64,000 bases of DNA, taken from positions 87,626,104-87,690,103 of the forward strand of contig NC_082695.1 of assembly GCF_949987515.2 (NCBI RefSeq). Direction: 5' to 3'. Position numbers and translations under genes: made by a program. Within the stretch, counting starts at the first letter, position 1, and every line of letters begins with the position of its first letter. Source of the DNA: Delphinus delphis. Lineage: Eukaryota; Chordata; Mammalia; Artiodactyla; Delphinidae. The notes below the pieces were generated by a model. That model made no database searches and was not told the DNA's origin. It saw only the letters and a program-made list of their open reading frames with translations. This document shows, one piece after another, positions 12,826 through 24,843 of the stretch.

Positions 12826-12935
12826 CTGTTAACTTGGTTTAGCCATCTGTAAAATGGGGTTAATCTCACCCAAGTCACTGTAGGGTCGTGTGGAATCCTT
12901 CAGGCGATGTTTCTGGAAAGCCCTACGTAGACAAA
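12826..12935 (+). repeat. MIR SINE fragment
   Basis: CCATCTGTAAAATGGGGTTAA followed by a GTAGGGTCGTGTGGAATCC-like block matches the conserved core-to-3' section of MIR (consensus CATCTGTAAAATGGGGATAA). It is diverged and partial. Confidence 0.6.
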
Positions 12936-14554
12936 GCTGGCATTGGAGTGCCACGTCTGATCACCTGAAGGCAAGTTTAGGGTTTGAGCCCTGGCACTGA
13001 ATTTCTAAGCTCCTGGGTGTGGAACCAACTTTAATGTTATTTTAGTGGAGTTGACTTTTTTAAGGAGTTAATTTAATTCTTGCTGTTAATGAAATCCTGC
13101 CTCTTATGCAAGCCAAGTGTGCAGGCCTGAGGCAGAGGATGAGGAGGTGAAGGGACTTCCAAGAGAGGGACAGAACTTTCTGGAAAAGTTAGAACTGGTA
13201 CCACTTGGGGCGTCTGCGCCAGAGCATGGATTTTTCAATTCTCCCTTCTCCGTTACTTCACTCAGTGAGTGAGGCTTCGTCTGTGTCTTCCTCATGTTCT
13301 GAGCCCACAGACTTCTTTAATGGACTCTACTCATGCCAATCAATGTGCAAAAGTTTCTAGTCCAGGAACTTATCCAATTCCAACCAAACAACAACAAAAA
13401 TGCAGCATAAATATTTTGGAGTTAAAGTAGAAACAAAAAGCGAAACCTGAAAATTCACAGTATTAGTCGTAACTACAAATCATTCTCTCCTGAAAAGATC
13501 TCGTGTTCCTTTTGTGTACAAGCAGAATATAAACTAAAGTGAATTTTAAAATACTTCAATGAAGTTTTGAATGAGTGATATTCGTCAATGAGTGTTTTAA
13601 ATACTTGAGGCTTTAAAACACTACATGAATCCACACATCCTTGCCGGTAGAGCCACACCACTGGCTGATAACGGATAGAATCCCATCTACGTGGTATAAT
13701 GAGAAGAGAAACTCAGCCTGGGAATTATCAGATCTCCTGCATCCCAGGGTCATTGCAAGGCAGGGAAAGAGGACTTTAAGTGGTCTGGAGTTACAGTGGA
13801 GTTTCCTCACACATTCCTTTATGATTGCTTTCCTAAGTTTTTAATAACGATTGGTGATGAGAATCCCGAAATGGAGGCATTAGTAAGGGTGTGCAAAATA
13901 GAATAGCAAATTTTAATTATTACAGTGCTAACAACTACCATAATTATTTCAACTACGTTTTAAAAAAATCCATTTTACTATTTTCTGTTCTTATGAAAAT
14001 AATGGGTGGTATACCATTTAGTATCTTCCCCAACAACAACAACAAAAAGAAAATGAAAACAAAACAACACCACAGCCCTCAACAAAACATAAAGTTATCA
14101 ACTTTAGATCCAGAAAGGGGGAGTTTCCAGAGAAATCTTGAGCGTCTGTGTCCATACAAGGCTTTCAGAAGGGAGGTTTGTATCGTGCCAGACAGACCAG
14201 TGAGATTGGCGAAGGGTAATGAACGCATCACTATCTGCTGGGCAGGCCTCCAAGATATTAATTCCTCTGTAATGAAGTTGGGAGAAGACTCTTCGCAATC
14301 TTGTTCCTATTTCCAGCGACTCATCAGAGCTTTGAAATGTACTTCCATCTGGAGGAAACAATGGCTCCCTCGAATTCTTCTGTCTCAGATCTAATTCCAA
14401 ACAAGCAGCCCCTCCCTGGAGACCAAGCCCATCTCTCATCACATCTTGTCTAGGCTGTGGGTCGGGGGTCAGTGGGAGCCCCACAGGCAGGGTCTCCTGC
14501 ATGGCGCTGGGATGCTGAAATAGCAGCATCTGACACATTTAAAACTTGCTGTTT
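12936..14554. other. unassigned sequence
   Basis: No gene recognised. The 167-codon plus-strand frame at 13891-14394 spans an A-rich AACAAC/AAAAC stretch near 14030 and has no domain. A further MIR-like scrap may lie at 12975-13020. Confidence 0.4.
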
Positions 14555-14800
14555 GTGCAGTCACTAAAAACTGCACCATTAGCTGGATTTTCAGATTGCG
14601 TGAGTGCAGATCATTAAGCGTTATTACAGTATTAATTATTAGAAATGTCCTGTCCTGCCCAAATTAAATTGGGATAGTCAACGGCCTGCGAGTTCCCAAT
14701 ACCACGGATAATTTACCGGAGATCTGCCACCCTGGGTAAGGTGTCTTCACACGCATCTCACATTAGTTCACATTAAGTACCGACTGAAGATCCCAGAAGA
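14555..14800. promoter_or_regulatory. candidate conserved noncoding element
   Basis: A repeat-free block with several homeodomain-type ATTA/TAAT cores (for example ATTAGC, ATTAAGCG, TTAATTATTAG between 14575 and 14645). The AT-rich but non-simple texture resembles deeply conserved noncoding elements. This is an inference from texture only. Conservation was not tested. Confidence 0.2.
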
Positions 14801-15334
14801 AAGTGATAAATCAGACCTGGCTATTTTCCAACGGCAACCTTGACCCAGGAACTTTTGGGAAACGGGCAGGGACAACGTTGATGCCTAAGTGACAACTTGA
14901 TACCTAAGTGACAACTGGATGCCTGAGCGAGAAAGTTGACCAGCGACGATCAGTGTTTTCATGGTGATGCGTCTTCTGGCTACTGCAGGGATTTCATGGG
15001 ATTTCAGTGTCTCATAATCTGTGCTGAGTTGATTAAAAAAAAAATAGTGAAACGAGCATCAATATTTAAAGCCAATCCGTTCAAAACTGGATGAATATTT
15101 GTTAAACACAGTTGACTAAACACCACCGTCAAGAAGCTGAGATTGTCTCAATTGAACACCTAGATATTTAAAAATCATCCTTAGATCCGATTTTAAATTT
15201 TTTACTTATAATCTAATCTAACTTACAAACTCAGTTTTTCAAATTTAGTATAAAATATATAAAAGTTGTTTGAAGCATTAATTATATTAGTTCCAAATGG
15301 TGATCAACTTAAATACCAAAAAAGCTGGACAATG
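14801..15334. other. unassigned AT-rich sequence
   Basis: Contains a short local repetition near 14885-14935 (GTGACAACTTGATACCTAAG followed by a near copy). Nothing else can be supported. Confidence 0.4.
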
Positions 15335-15660
15335 ATAGAGCTACAAAATGGTATCTGTTCTTAAAAACAATGGTTATGAAGACAGTGTAGCCATACGAGA
15401 GCAATTAGGTGACATTACTGGAAAATGTAATATCTAATATCGAAAGCTGTGTGGATGCAGCATGTTAAGATTACAGTTAGGTACAGAAGTTGCATACTAG
15501 AAATCTAAAACACCAAAAATTGTAAGCATGATGGAGTGTACATATACACATACACATACAGATACGATACTTCAGCTTAGATTAGAATAGATACTTCAGA
15601 TTAGATACAAAAGTATCTAACCTGAAATTTAATACGGTTCAAGGTCCCCTTCTAAAATGA
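15335..15660 (+). repeat. probable old L1 3'-region remnant
   Basis: The order of words from ACAATGATAGAGCTACAAAATGG through the A-rich middle resembles the end of ORF2 and 3' UTR of an old L1. It includes a degraded CATACACATACAG/GATAC simple tract at 15540-15610. The match is weak. Confidence 0.3.
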
Positions 15661-17640
15661 AAACCTAATATTCCCCTGAAACCTCTACTCCTCTTAAAAA
15701 CCTACTTTTGCTTAATTTAGAACAAAATACAGTAAATCACTCTGTCTCTTCTATGAGTTAAAGCGTTGCAGGATCTGAAGCAGGAGGCAGGAAGGGCCAG
15801 GTGCCGGAGCCCTGGGCTCACGTCCCAGCTCCGTGCTCTGGGTTGTGCAAAACCAGACCAGTCGGTACTTCCCGAAGCTGTCCCGGCAGGGCCCAACCAT
15901 CCCACACAACAGCTCTGTAAGTTCATCTGAGGGCATAGAGTAGTAATAGGTTATATTTTCTAAAGCTCTTTTAATGTTGTACCTCTGCAGAGCCTCATGC
16001 AAGGGCAGGAACCACCATTATTTTCACAAGGAAGAGGCGTGACGGTCCTGGAACTGACCCTTCTCCAAGGCCGGGCCCTTAAGGAACCACAGAGGGCTGA
16101 CCTGGGCTTGTGCCTGAGGAGTCAATGCCCCTCTTCTTTGCAGGAATCCACTCAGGGCCTGCTTGAGCTCTCCCGAAAAGCACCAGTGGAAACCACCTTA
16201 GATGCTACCAGACAAATGAGCCCAACACAGGATACTGGCAGAAGCAAAGCCCCAGCAGTAGGAGCCCCGGGGCTGACACCCATTCGTGCAGCGTGAAGCC
16301 CGGGGTCATCCTTCCCAGAGACAGGTTCTGGCAGAAGCATTTCCGTCTCACACATTCAGAAACTAGTAGCCTTTCTAAGACCTTAACTAGAGCTCACTAA
16401 CTCTGTGTGGGACCATCCGCATTACTAGACCAAGCACAGTAAGGATCTCACACGGCACACGCATCTCCTCCCCCATCTTTCTGCCTGATTCTCCTGCCAA
16501 ATCCCCATCACGTTAGAGCCCGAGGTCCGGCCAGCAGAGGCCATGTCCCACACTCTACGGCGAGCCCTGGCCCCTGGGCTGGCCCGATGGGACCCCGAAT
16601 GTGTCCACTGCTGTGAGTGGCAGCTGTCACGTTAGCTCTGTTAGGGACCAAATTTCGAGAAGCAGCATCAACACAGGAGTGGGGCTGCCCCCAACCCCTC
16701 TAGGCTCTGTGATGCCCAAGAGAATGTAGGGTTAAGTGGAGAAAGGAGGGAGGACCGAAAGTGGAGACTCAAATGAGAGGCTTCACCCTTCACCTGGCGA
16801 GGCCCCGCCTGCCCCAGATCCACATCCTCGGGGCGGCTTGACCCAGGAGCCCCCTGTTGGACTCTGGTGTCAGTGCCGCCAGCCAGGTCGCACTCCTGGG
16901 CTGTGGCTCTCGAGATCCGTAGAGCCAGAGCAGCCCAGCTATCAACGCAGCCTGATCTGGTCCACTGGCCCTTCCTGGAGACTGGTCGGTCGGACGCTGT
17001 GGTTGAGATTCTCGTAATACCAGGTGCACGTGGGCTGGAATATCTTGGTCCGATCCAATTCCATCACCATCGGTAGCTCAACAATAAAACACCTCTACAA
17101 TTTCTAAAAGTGTTTTTTGATCGAGGGAAGAAGTACTATTTTAATATTTTCACTCCAGTGTTTGCAGTCTCGTCCCTTTCTTGTCAAGTACAAAATGTTT
17201 TAGAAATTTATGTCTCCTGGTTGGTTTTCTGTTGCAGATTTTCAGACAACAGAACAAAATCCAATCTGCTGCTGTGAAGGTAGAAAAACACCTCCAGCAG
17301 CAAAAGTGTGTGTTCCCTCCCTCCCTCTACTCCACCCGGTGAGGTGGTAACTTCCCGGCCCACACAGGTGATTTAAATGCAAACGCTATTAAGTACTGTC
17401 TGTTTCTTTCTGTTATTTCAAAAATTGGAGAAGAAATGAAACACAAAAACTCGTTAAAGCAAAGTTAAGATTACAAATTTGAGCACAAAGCAGTCAGTAA
17501 ATGCAAATGCCAATGTTCTAATTGTAACAGTAACTGAAACGCACTTCACACCCTGGTCACATTGACTCTCTGTTTAAAGGTCTAATCAGAACTTTCAGCT
17601 ACTTTGGGTGATACGGACGAATTCTTTTATTTTGAGTACA
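15661..17640. other. unassigned sequence
   Basis: Balanced to GC-rich between 15770 and 17050, AT-rich after. Overlapping open frames at 16152-17076 lack recognisable content. A MIR-like piece is possible near 15800-15870 but was not confirmed. Confidence 0.4.
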
Positions 17641-17644
17641 TTTA

Positions 17645-17760
17645 TTTCTTACAGCCTTACACCTTGAAGTAGTAAGCTCCTTGAAAGTAGGGATTTTCCT
17701 TTAATTCACTGTGGGTGTGGTATCAACCAGATGGTGTTGATCTAACGAAAGTAATAACTC
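17645..17760 (+). repeat. L2 LINE 3' remnant
   Basis: AGTAAGCTCCTTGAAAGTAGG followed by GATTTTCCTTTAATTCACTG matches the L2 motif GTAAGCTCCTTGAGGGCAGG plus its downstream text. It is short and diverged. Confidence 0.55.
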
Positions 17761-18699
17761 TAGGAATACACTCAGTTTGGCCAGATCAGCGCTCTCACAG
17801 TAACCACATGGCGACGTCTGTAACAACACAGCTGCCCCACCACACAATGACGAACGCAACTCGAAAATGTCTACACCTCCACATGTACTAAGGAGACCAG
17901 CCTTCAACAGTCTAAAAAATCTCTTCCAAAATAATTTTAGTTTCAGTTTTAATTCCTGTTTGTTTTGTTTTTTGAGTTATTTTTTATTTAGATTTTATTA
18001 GGAAAAATTTAGAACACTAGTCATGGGATTAGAAAAATAAATGGAATTAGAAAAAATATGCCCACATCCTAGAAAATCACCCATTTTTCTATTCTCATGT
18101 TTCCTTCCTATCTTCACTAATGCAATGTGTAATATTGCGCAGTTGAAAACTAATAGTACAAGTATGCAGACTTTATTTTGATAGCTGTTCCACACATCTA
18201 TTTTTTGGGTATATTATTATTTGCCTGACTATTGCTCTACCCTTGGACATTTTTAAAATATTTTGAATAGTGCTGCATTGGGAATACCCTGCAGTACCAC
18301 TTTGTGACAGAATTTTCCCTTAGTTTTTTTTTTTTTTTTTTAGTTTAATATAATCCTTGAAACTCCTTATGAGCTTTCCATATTTCTTCAGAATAACATA
18401 TAAATTGAAAGCACATTTCTAGCACAATAATAATTTATTACAATAAGTTAGCCACTTGACCGAAGTTTCCAAAATTTCATAAAAAACACAAGTACAGCTG
18501 TCACCAGTTCTTCAAATAGAACCAGAATATCCTCTATTTTTCTGATTTGTAGGAACTAATCTACTAAAAAGGTTATGAAACATTTATAGACCAAAAAATA
18601 AAAAGAGACTAAAGAATATATATTGATACTTATTACAAACATGACAAATGATTCACAAATAAAAACACTTAAAACTAAATTCTAAAGATATAAACAGAT
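17761..18699. other. AT-rich sequence with possible old L1 fragments
   Basis: A piece near 18225-18290 (CCCTTGGACATTTT, AATAGTGCTGCATTGGGAA) resembles antisense L1 ORF2 end sequence. A T-run lies at 18326-18343. No gene. Confidence 0.35.
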
Positions 18700-18933
18700 A
18701 ATTAGATGAAGTAAAAAGTTAACTGGAATAAAATATCTGAAAAGTGTTCATTCTCACAAATAGTGAAAGAAATGACAGCTAAAATTTTTTAAAAAAGCAT
18801 TTTTCACCTATTAGATTAAAAACTAATCTAACACTTAATCAGTAAAGTTTAAGAAAACAGGCATGCTAGGGATTCGAATAAAGCTTTTAAAAAAGTGATT
18901 CACATTCTAGTTATGCAGCTATACTGAGGAGTA
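18700..18933 (+). repeat. old L1 ORF2-region remnant, left part
   Basis: CACCTATTAGATTAAAAACTA, then AAGAAAACAGGCATGCTAGG, then AAAAAAGTGATTC follow the order of an L1 ORF2 segment (consensus CACCTATCAGATTGGC, GGAAACAGGCACTCTCAT). It has many stops. The copy is interrupted by the simple repeat that follows. Confidence 0.4.
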
Positions 18934-19158
18934 GAGAGATAGATTAATAAATAGAGATAGAGGTGATGAATGAATGGAGGGAGGGAGGGAAGGAGGAAGG
19001 GGGGATGGATGGAGGGATGGATGGATGGATGGATGGGTGGAGGGATGGATGGATGAGTGGGTTGATGGAGGGGTGGGTGGATGGATGAATGGAGGGATGA
19101 TAGGTAGGTAGGCAGATAGGTAGATGGGTAGATAGATGATACATAGAGATAGATATTC
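18934..19158. repeat. GGAT/GGAG/GATA tetranucleotide tract
   Basis: A compound microsatellite: GATAGA-type at the edges and GGAG/GGAA then GGAT repeats in the middle (18970-19100). The minus strand reads as Pro-Ser-Ile-His repeats in open frames, which are artefacts. Confidence 0.9.
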
Positions 19159-20162
19159 ACTTCAACAAAATTGATAATTGTAAAAAAGTGAAAATTGCAC
19201 TTTTCCAGAGATAATAACATAAATTATATATGTTCTTGTGAAAAGTTATTAGAAACCATTGTAGACACATTTATGACAGTTCTTATTGGCATAAGACAAT
19301 GCTTGTTACAGTACATAATACTACTTGAAAAGAGCAAAATATGAGTAAAAACAACTGCATAGAAAAGACAAAAAGGAACACTTCAAATGGTAAGAGTAGA
19401 TTTGTCAAGATAACGTAATTATGGATTTTTTTCGGATTTTTTTCACTTTTATGGCGTTTCTGTATTTTCAAAAATGAGAAAATCTTGTTTTGACAACATA
19501 AGAAAAGTTAGCTTATAAAGATCATCCTACTATCTCCCCTCCAAAAGAAAATGTGTTGGTGACTTCATTGTTCTTTTCATCTCTGACAGTAATTCTTGCA
19601 TTGAAGTCCGGTGATCAAATGACTGGCATTTTATATTATTTAATTGGGAAAGATGACATTTATATTAAAAAGGTGCATAAACATATGTTTTATATAACAA
19701 GTAATAATAAAGGGAGCACCCATGAAACTTTAAGCAAGACAAATAATATTTTCATAGCATCTTACCAACTAGTATGCACATCAGGTGTGAACTTGGTGTG
19801 AGTGTTCAGCTCCACATATTATGAGACCCTAGTAAATGCAGTACTGCCTGTAGGAGGCCCTCAGGCATCTCACGCATGAAGGCTCCTGCCTCTGGTCCTC
19901 CAGCACCTCACTGCTGCTCCTACTGTGAGATTCATCACACAACCCAATCACATGCCTCAACGGCACCTCCTCATTAAACAGCGAGATCATGTACATGTTG
20001 AAATCCCCCAGTAGAGGAAAAAAGAATAAATAGTTCCTTGATCCTGCATCTCCTGATATCCACCTGTTTCTCTCATCCCCTCAGACAAATTTCCCAAGAG
20101 CCAGAGGTAATGAATTTAAGTCTTCAACCTCCTCACCTTCTGGTCACTCTTCTTGCAATTCA
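19159..20162. other. AT-rich sequence, possible continuation of old L1, then unassigned
   Basis: 19160-19470 is A-rich and may be the right part of the old L1 remnant split by the GGAT tract. 19471-20162 is unassigned. No gene. Confidence 0.35.
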
Positions 20163-20880
20163 ATGGCTCTTAAACTTTTTGGCCTCGATGTCCCTTTGCA
20201 CTCTTGACAGTTACTGAGTACTTCAAAGGGATTGTATTATGCTTCATATATCTATATTTGCCATGCTAGAAATTAAAACTCATACATTTTAAGTACTTAG
20301 TAACTCATTTTAAAATAACAACAATGAACCTATTAGATGTTACCATAATTACCATCTTTATAAAAATAATTATTTCTCGGGCTTCCCTGGTGGCGCAGTG
20401 GTTGAGAGTCCGCCTGCCGATGCAGGGGACACGGGTTCGTGCCCCGGTCCGGGAAGATCCCACATGCCGCGGAGCGGCTGGGCCCGTGAGCCATGGCCGC
20501 TGAGCCTATGCGTCTGGAGCCTGTGCTCCGCAACGGGAGAGACCACAACAGTGAGAGGCCCGCGTACCGCAAAAAAAAAGAAAAAAATTATTTCTCAAAA
20601 ACGAAGAATAAATGATTGCAAGAGTGACCTTGTTTTACATTTTTGCAAATCTAATGTCTGGCTTAATAGGAGGTACATCTTGGCTTCTGCTTTTAATATG
20701 TTTTTTGGCAGACTCACAGATATGCAGTTGGAAAGAGAGAAATATTTTAATAACTTTTCAGATAATTGTGCATATCTTTCTTTGATAATATGCCAAAACT
20801 CAGTAAGTGTTAATTTCTTAAAGATTGCTTGGAAGATGGAATCTAAAACCAGAGCGATGAACGAACGCCTCATACATTGA
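20163..20880 (+). mobile_element. hAT-Charlie (MER1-group) DNA transposon, split by a SINE
   Basis: The left part (20163-20378) begins near AATGGCTCTTAAACTTTTTGG and the right part (20586 onward) carries TGTTTTACATTTTTGCAAATC and AATGTCTGGCTTAATAGG. I recall both from Charlie1/MER1-type elements in this order. The CHR SINE at 20379-20585 sits between them with an 11-bp target duplication. The transposon therefore predates the SINE. The right boundary is approximate. Confidence 0.6.
20379..20585 (+). mobile_element. CHR-type tRNA-derived SINE, copy 1
   Basis: The head GGGCTTCCCTGGTGGCGCAG includes an RNA polymerase III A box (TGGCGCAGTGG, 20391-20401). A B box follows at 20434-20444 (GGTTCGTGCCC). 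The body is unique to the family and the tail A-rich. Flanking AATTATTTCTC at 20368-20378 and 20586-20596 is the target-site duplication. The copy is full length and little decayed. CHR SINEs are known from cetaceans, hippos and ruminants, so this is a lineage marker. Confidence 0.9.
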
Positions 20881-21154
20881 ACACTGCTGGTCTCTCTTGC
20901 GCTTGGAATGGATTTTCTCCCCATGATTTTATGTTATTTTCCAAACATAGACCCCATTCAATATGAAAACATTACATTTATTAATATCACTACCAATTTC
21001 ATCAGAAACATTTTTGAGTCTGTTTTTACGGGTTACTCCTGTTTTTCCTACTTCCTATCACATTTCCTGCTTCTTTGTCGATCATTTTGTTTAGATCCTG
21101 GAACATGTGAATGTTGTTTTTGGGTGTCTGGGTTTGTTTTCTTCCTTTGAAGCT

Positions 21155-21345
21155 GACCTTTCCTGTAAAGGGGTCAGATGGTAAATATTTTAGACTCTGT
21201 GGGCCAGGTGGTCTCAGTCTCATTGTGGAAAATCAGCCACGGACGATGGGCACACAAATGGGTGTTGTGTGTGCTAATAAAGCTTTATTTACAAAGCCAG
21301 GTGGTGGGCCAGATTTGGCCATGGGGCCACAGTTTGCCAACTCTT
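21155..21345 (+). mobile_element. nonautonomous hAT-type DNA transposon (Charlie group)
   Basis: CCTGTAAAGGGGTCAGATGG, TAAATATTTTAGACTCTGTG, GCTTTATTTACAAAGCCAGG and CCACAGTTTGCCAACTCT follow the order of the same family as the copy at 1402-1602. It is better preserved here, but a middle section is altered. Confidence 0.7.
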
Positions 21346-22159
21346 TAAAAGATGGTCAGCTTTGCTTCTACTTAGTTGGGCAGCTAATTACCTGTGGATT
21401 TGTTAGAGCAGCCCTTGTTCTGGGCATAGTGTACCCTTAATGCTAAGGTGAGAGTGTCCTTGGGTGTCTACTGAATGTCCTAGTGACCAGCAAGTAGTTT
21501 CTACCATGCTGGTTGGACCCAGAGTCCCTCCTGCCCTGTGTAAACGCTGGGAATGTCCAGTGTCCCCACCCCAGCCTCACGGGGCTCATTCCTGGGCGTA
21601 TGAAGCAGTGGTTGTCAGCAGAATCTCAAGGGGCCCCATACAATTTCTCAAGCTCTTTCTCTACGTAACTCTGCTCTCTCCAAGCCCTGGCCCTGCCAGT
21701 TCCACAATCCTCAGCCCTGCGAACTTAGGGCTCTGCCTCCTCAACGCTGAGCAGAATCTGCTTTGCTCGGTTTCCCTTCACTGTGCTGAGGCTCAGATAG
21801 ACTCCAGGCAGAGTGGGGCAGTTTGCGTGTCACCCTCAGGGGTGGCAGTTCTGGGCTATTCACCATCCATCGTCTGTAAACAGGTGTGGATACACCAAGT
21901 CCAGTTGGTGGATGTCCAGCGCTGAAGACAGGCCCTTCCGCCCTCAGCCAACTATGACGGCACATGGAAGTATTTCCATCTAAGGGTCATTCATTCAATC
22001 ATTTCGTCATTTACCCAGAAAACGGTTTGTCTCTTCTCTGAACATAGATCTTGCAAAGTTCTGTGAGTTCTTGAAATCGGGGAAATACAGGCTGTTTGCA
22101 GTGAACAGCCCTGTGCACAGGGTAAATGTTCCCTGGACCTGACTACAGATTTCCCACGT
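21346..22159. other. unassigned sequence
   Basis: The 153-codon plus-strand frame at 21464-21925 has no domain or family resemblance. No nameable repeat. Confidence 0.4.
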
Positions 22160-22290
22160 GCTGGTTAGAGGAGATGGAAGAGCCCGCAGGATGGGAGGGT
22201 TAGAGAGACGGGGGAGAATGTTCCAGACAGCCGACATGGTGCCAGTCCAAGTGCAGAAGCATCTGGAACTAACAGAATGAGAAAAGAAAT
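22160..22290 (+). repeat. possible L2 LINE fragment
   Basis: GAATGTTCCAGACAGCCG followed by GTGCCAGTCCAAGTGCAG resembles the L2 3' motif of the form GGAACAGC then GTGCAAAGGC. The match is weak. Confidence 0.3.
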
Positions 22291-23273
22291 GAACGCATGG
22301 GAACCACGAGGACTTAGCTGGAAAGCACTGAAGAGCCTCAGACCCGCCCGGCAGGGGAGCGACTCTCCCCTCCCCCGTCCTCTCTCCCCCAACCTGCTTT
22401 AGTCACTTACTGGTTTCTGTTCCCCTCCGCCCTTATCTGGAGGGTTTCCTCAAAGGTTTTCTCTGAGCCTTCTTCCTCTCTTTCTGAAAGATCTCTACTG
22501 GTGTTCTTAGCTCACAGTTTATGCCAGTGACTCCCTATTTCTCCATCTCTAATTTCTACCCAAGGACAGAGTGTAAATATTTTGGTCAACACCCCTGGTG
22601 CAGGGGCCTCAAACAAGCCCCAGGTCAAAGCTGCCCTCTGCCCTCACCAGCCCCCGGTCGTTACTGACGCCCCGTGTCCCACATCTGGGGTCGCAACCTC
22701 AGAGGTACCTCAGTGGCTTCTGCTGCCCATACCCCACCCCTTATCAGCGACTGCATCCTCTTCCCCCTAGAAAACCTTCTCACATCATCCTTGCCTTTCT
22801 TCATTACCGTCAAAATTTTGGTTTACCCCCCTCCACCAAAAAGAGAGTGGAATATCTAAGAATATTTTTCTTACTTCTGAGGAATTATACATGTTCCTAA
22901 TTAGCAACCTGGAATATCTTTGTACATAAAATCCATTCCAAAAGAAGTATTTTTTATGTCACAAAATTTTCAATATGCACAGAGGGAAGAATTTCCAGGA
23001 AATCTGATATGATGAAGTGAGATGGGTCTAGAATGAAGGGCCACAGGGAGGGACTTCTGCACTCACAAACACCAATTCACATCTGTGAGCTGCTAGGGGA
23101 AACGACAGACAAAAACATCAGTAATGCCCGTTGTAGGGCCTTTGCACCAGCGGGAAGCCATTTACCCACTGATTATAGTCCTTGCAGTGTGCTGGAGTGA
23201 CTCTAGGTCTTAAATAATTGTCACAGTCATGGAACCATGTCATTTACCAAAAAACTAAGACAATAAACAGAGT
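22291..23273. other. unassigned sequence
   Basis: No gene or nameable repeat. The frames at 22582-22900 are Pro-rich and lack family features. Confidence 0.4.
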
Positions 23274-23555
23274 GTGTGTGTAATGATGGTGAATGCACGA
23301 TCACAGATGTGATAGACACACAAGTGTACAAATGTGCACGCACACTTCTTCCATCGGAGCACATAAACAACTGTGTGCACGTCAGTGTGTGCATCTGTGT
23401 CTGTGTGTGCACATGTCAATGTGTGTGTGTCTACATGTATATGTCTGTGCCACATACTGAGTCTGTGTCTATGTCTGTGTGTGTACCTGTGTGTGTCTGT
23501 GCGCACGTGTCTACCTGTGTGCACACCCGTGTGTGTGTCCCTCGGGAAGTGGTGG
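23274..23555. repeat. imperfect TG-rich simple repeat
   Basis: Long alternating purine-pyrimidine tract of TGTGTG words broken by TGCACG, TACATG and TCTGTG. Open frames on both strands (Cys-Val and Thr-His rich) are artefacts of the repeat. Confidence 0.85.
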
Positions 23556-24654
23556 TGAGGGCTGGCTCACGAGTACCTGAACTTGCTAACTTGTGTACCA
23601 ACACCTTGTGTGATAACGTCTCCAGATAAAAGGGGAGAAAAAGAAAAGACTGAAAAAGGAAGGAATTAGGCTTCGTACTGAAGAAACAAGTCTCCTGCAG
23701 TATAAACACATCGTCCACCAGATGAGTAAAAGCCACAGCAGACTTTACCCCGTTTGGAAAGACCCATTTTTATTCTTCTTCTGTCCGCTCACCCTGAGAG
23801 GCAGTGAGGGATAATTACGGAGGCCCAGCTGCATGGGATGTTGCGTGCGCATCCGCGTGCTGCCTGAGTGAGTTGTGGTGTTTGGGTTGGAGGGTTGTGT
23901 TCAATCACCAAGCCTGCTTATGACAGATCAATGAACAGGAACTCATTACATCCTGACCAAAACTAGCCACGGGAAGGGAAGCCCACTTAGGTGTATGGGG
24001 GCAAAATTATATATTGTTTTTTTCTGTTGTTCCATTTCACAAAACTGCAAAAGTCCAGGCAACGTTTTGTCAGTAAAACACAATAAAGAATATGAAAAGC
24101 CCATCTTCACAGAACACTGGACATTGCAAAACAACCTGCAGCTATTATGGGATATATCAAAACTGACACGTAAAACTTTGGCTGTTGATTGAACCATATC
24201 TCACGGGGACAGCTCAGCTTCATCCCCTCTGCCCGGATGGAGCTGCACGTCCAGAAGGACTGGGGCCACGAGTTTATGAGCTTAACTAAATTGGTGGTAT
24301 TTGGATGATTGAAAAAAATTGGTGACATTGCAAAACTGAGGGACGCTTACTCCTCAGGGACCTAAAGGAACAGCATGGATTAGAAGCAACGTTAGTTTGG
24401 TTCACGTATCTTTTATAGAAAGCAGAAGTGCTTTACGAATCCATTGTTAATGTATTTGCTACTCATGGTCTCTTACCTTTTAAAAAAACCTGATGGACTG
24501 ACATGCACCTTGGTTCTAATGTCATCAAAAATGCAAGTAATTCTTGAAAACAGGAAAATGATTCCTGCGTCTTCTCTCTGACTTACACCTAGACGGTATA
24601 CATTCTGTGAGTTTTAATATCACTTTCTGTCTTTCTTACATTGCACCAAGAACT
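23556..24654. other. unassigned sequence
   Basis: No gene recognised. It ends just before a short TG microsatellite. Confidence 0.4.
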
Positions 24655-24683
24655 TGTGTGTGTGTCTGTGTGTGTGTGTGTGT
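24655..24683. repeat. TG microsatellite
   Basis: About 14 TG units with one interruption at 24666. Confidence 0.9.
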
Positions 24684-24843
24684 AAAAACTGTAGCCAATT
24701 CAATCAGGAAGAAATAATTCGGAACATTGTTTTTCCTGTGCTGCTTACAAGTAAGAGACAAACAAATGCATGAAAAGCCAAGTAGGGGTCAATCCTAAGC
24801 CACAGATGTGCCAAAAGGCCCTGTTACACACAACTGGCACCCC

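Noticed and set aside
18900..19220. Pro/Ser/Ile/His-rich minus-strand frame
   Set aside because: Translation of the GGAT/GGAG tract.
20379..20585. tRNA gene signal (A and B boxes)
   Set aside because: The boxes belong to a tRNA-derived SINE; the acceptor stem and anticodon arm do not form a usable tRNA, and target duplications flank it.
23255..23629. Cys-Val or Thr-His rich frames on both strands
   Set aside because: Translation of TG/CA repeats.
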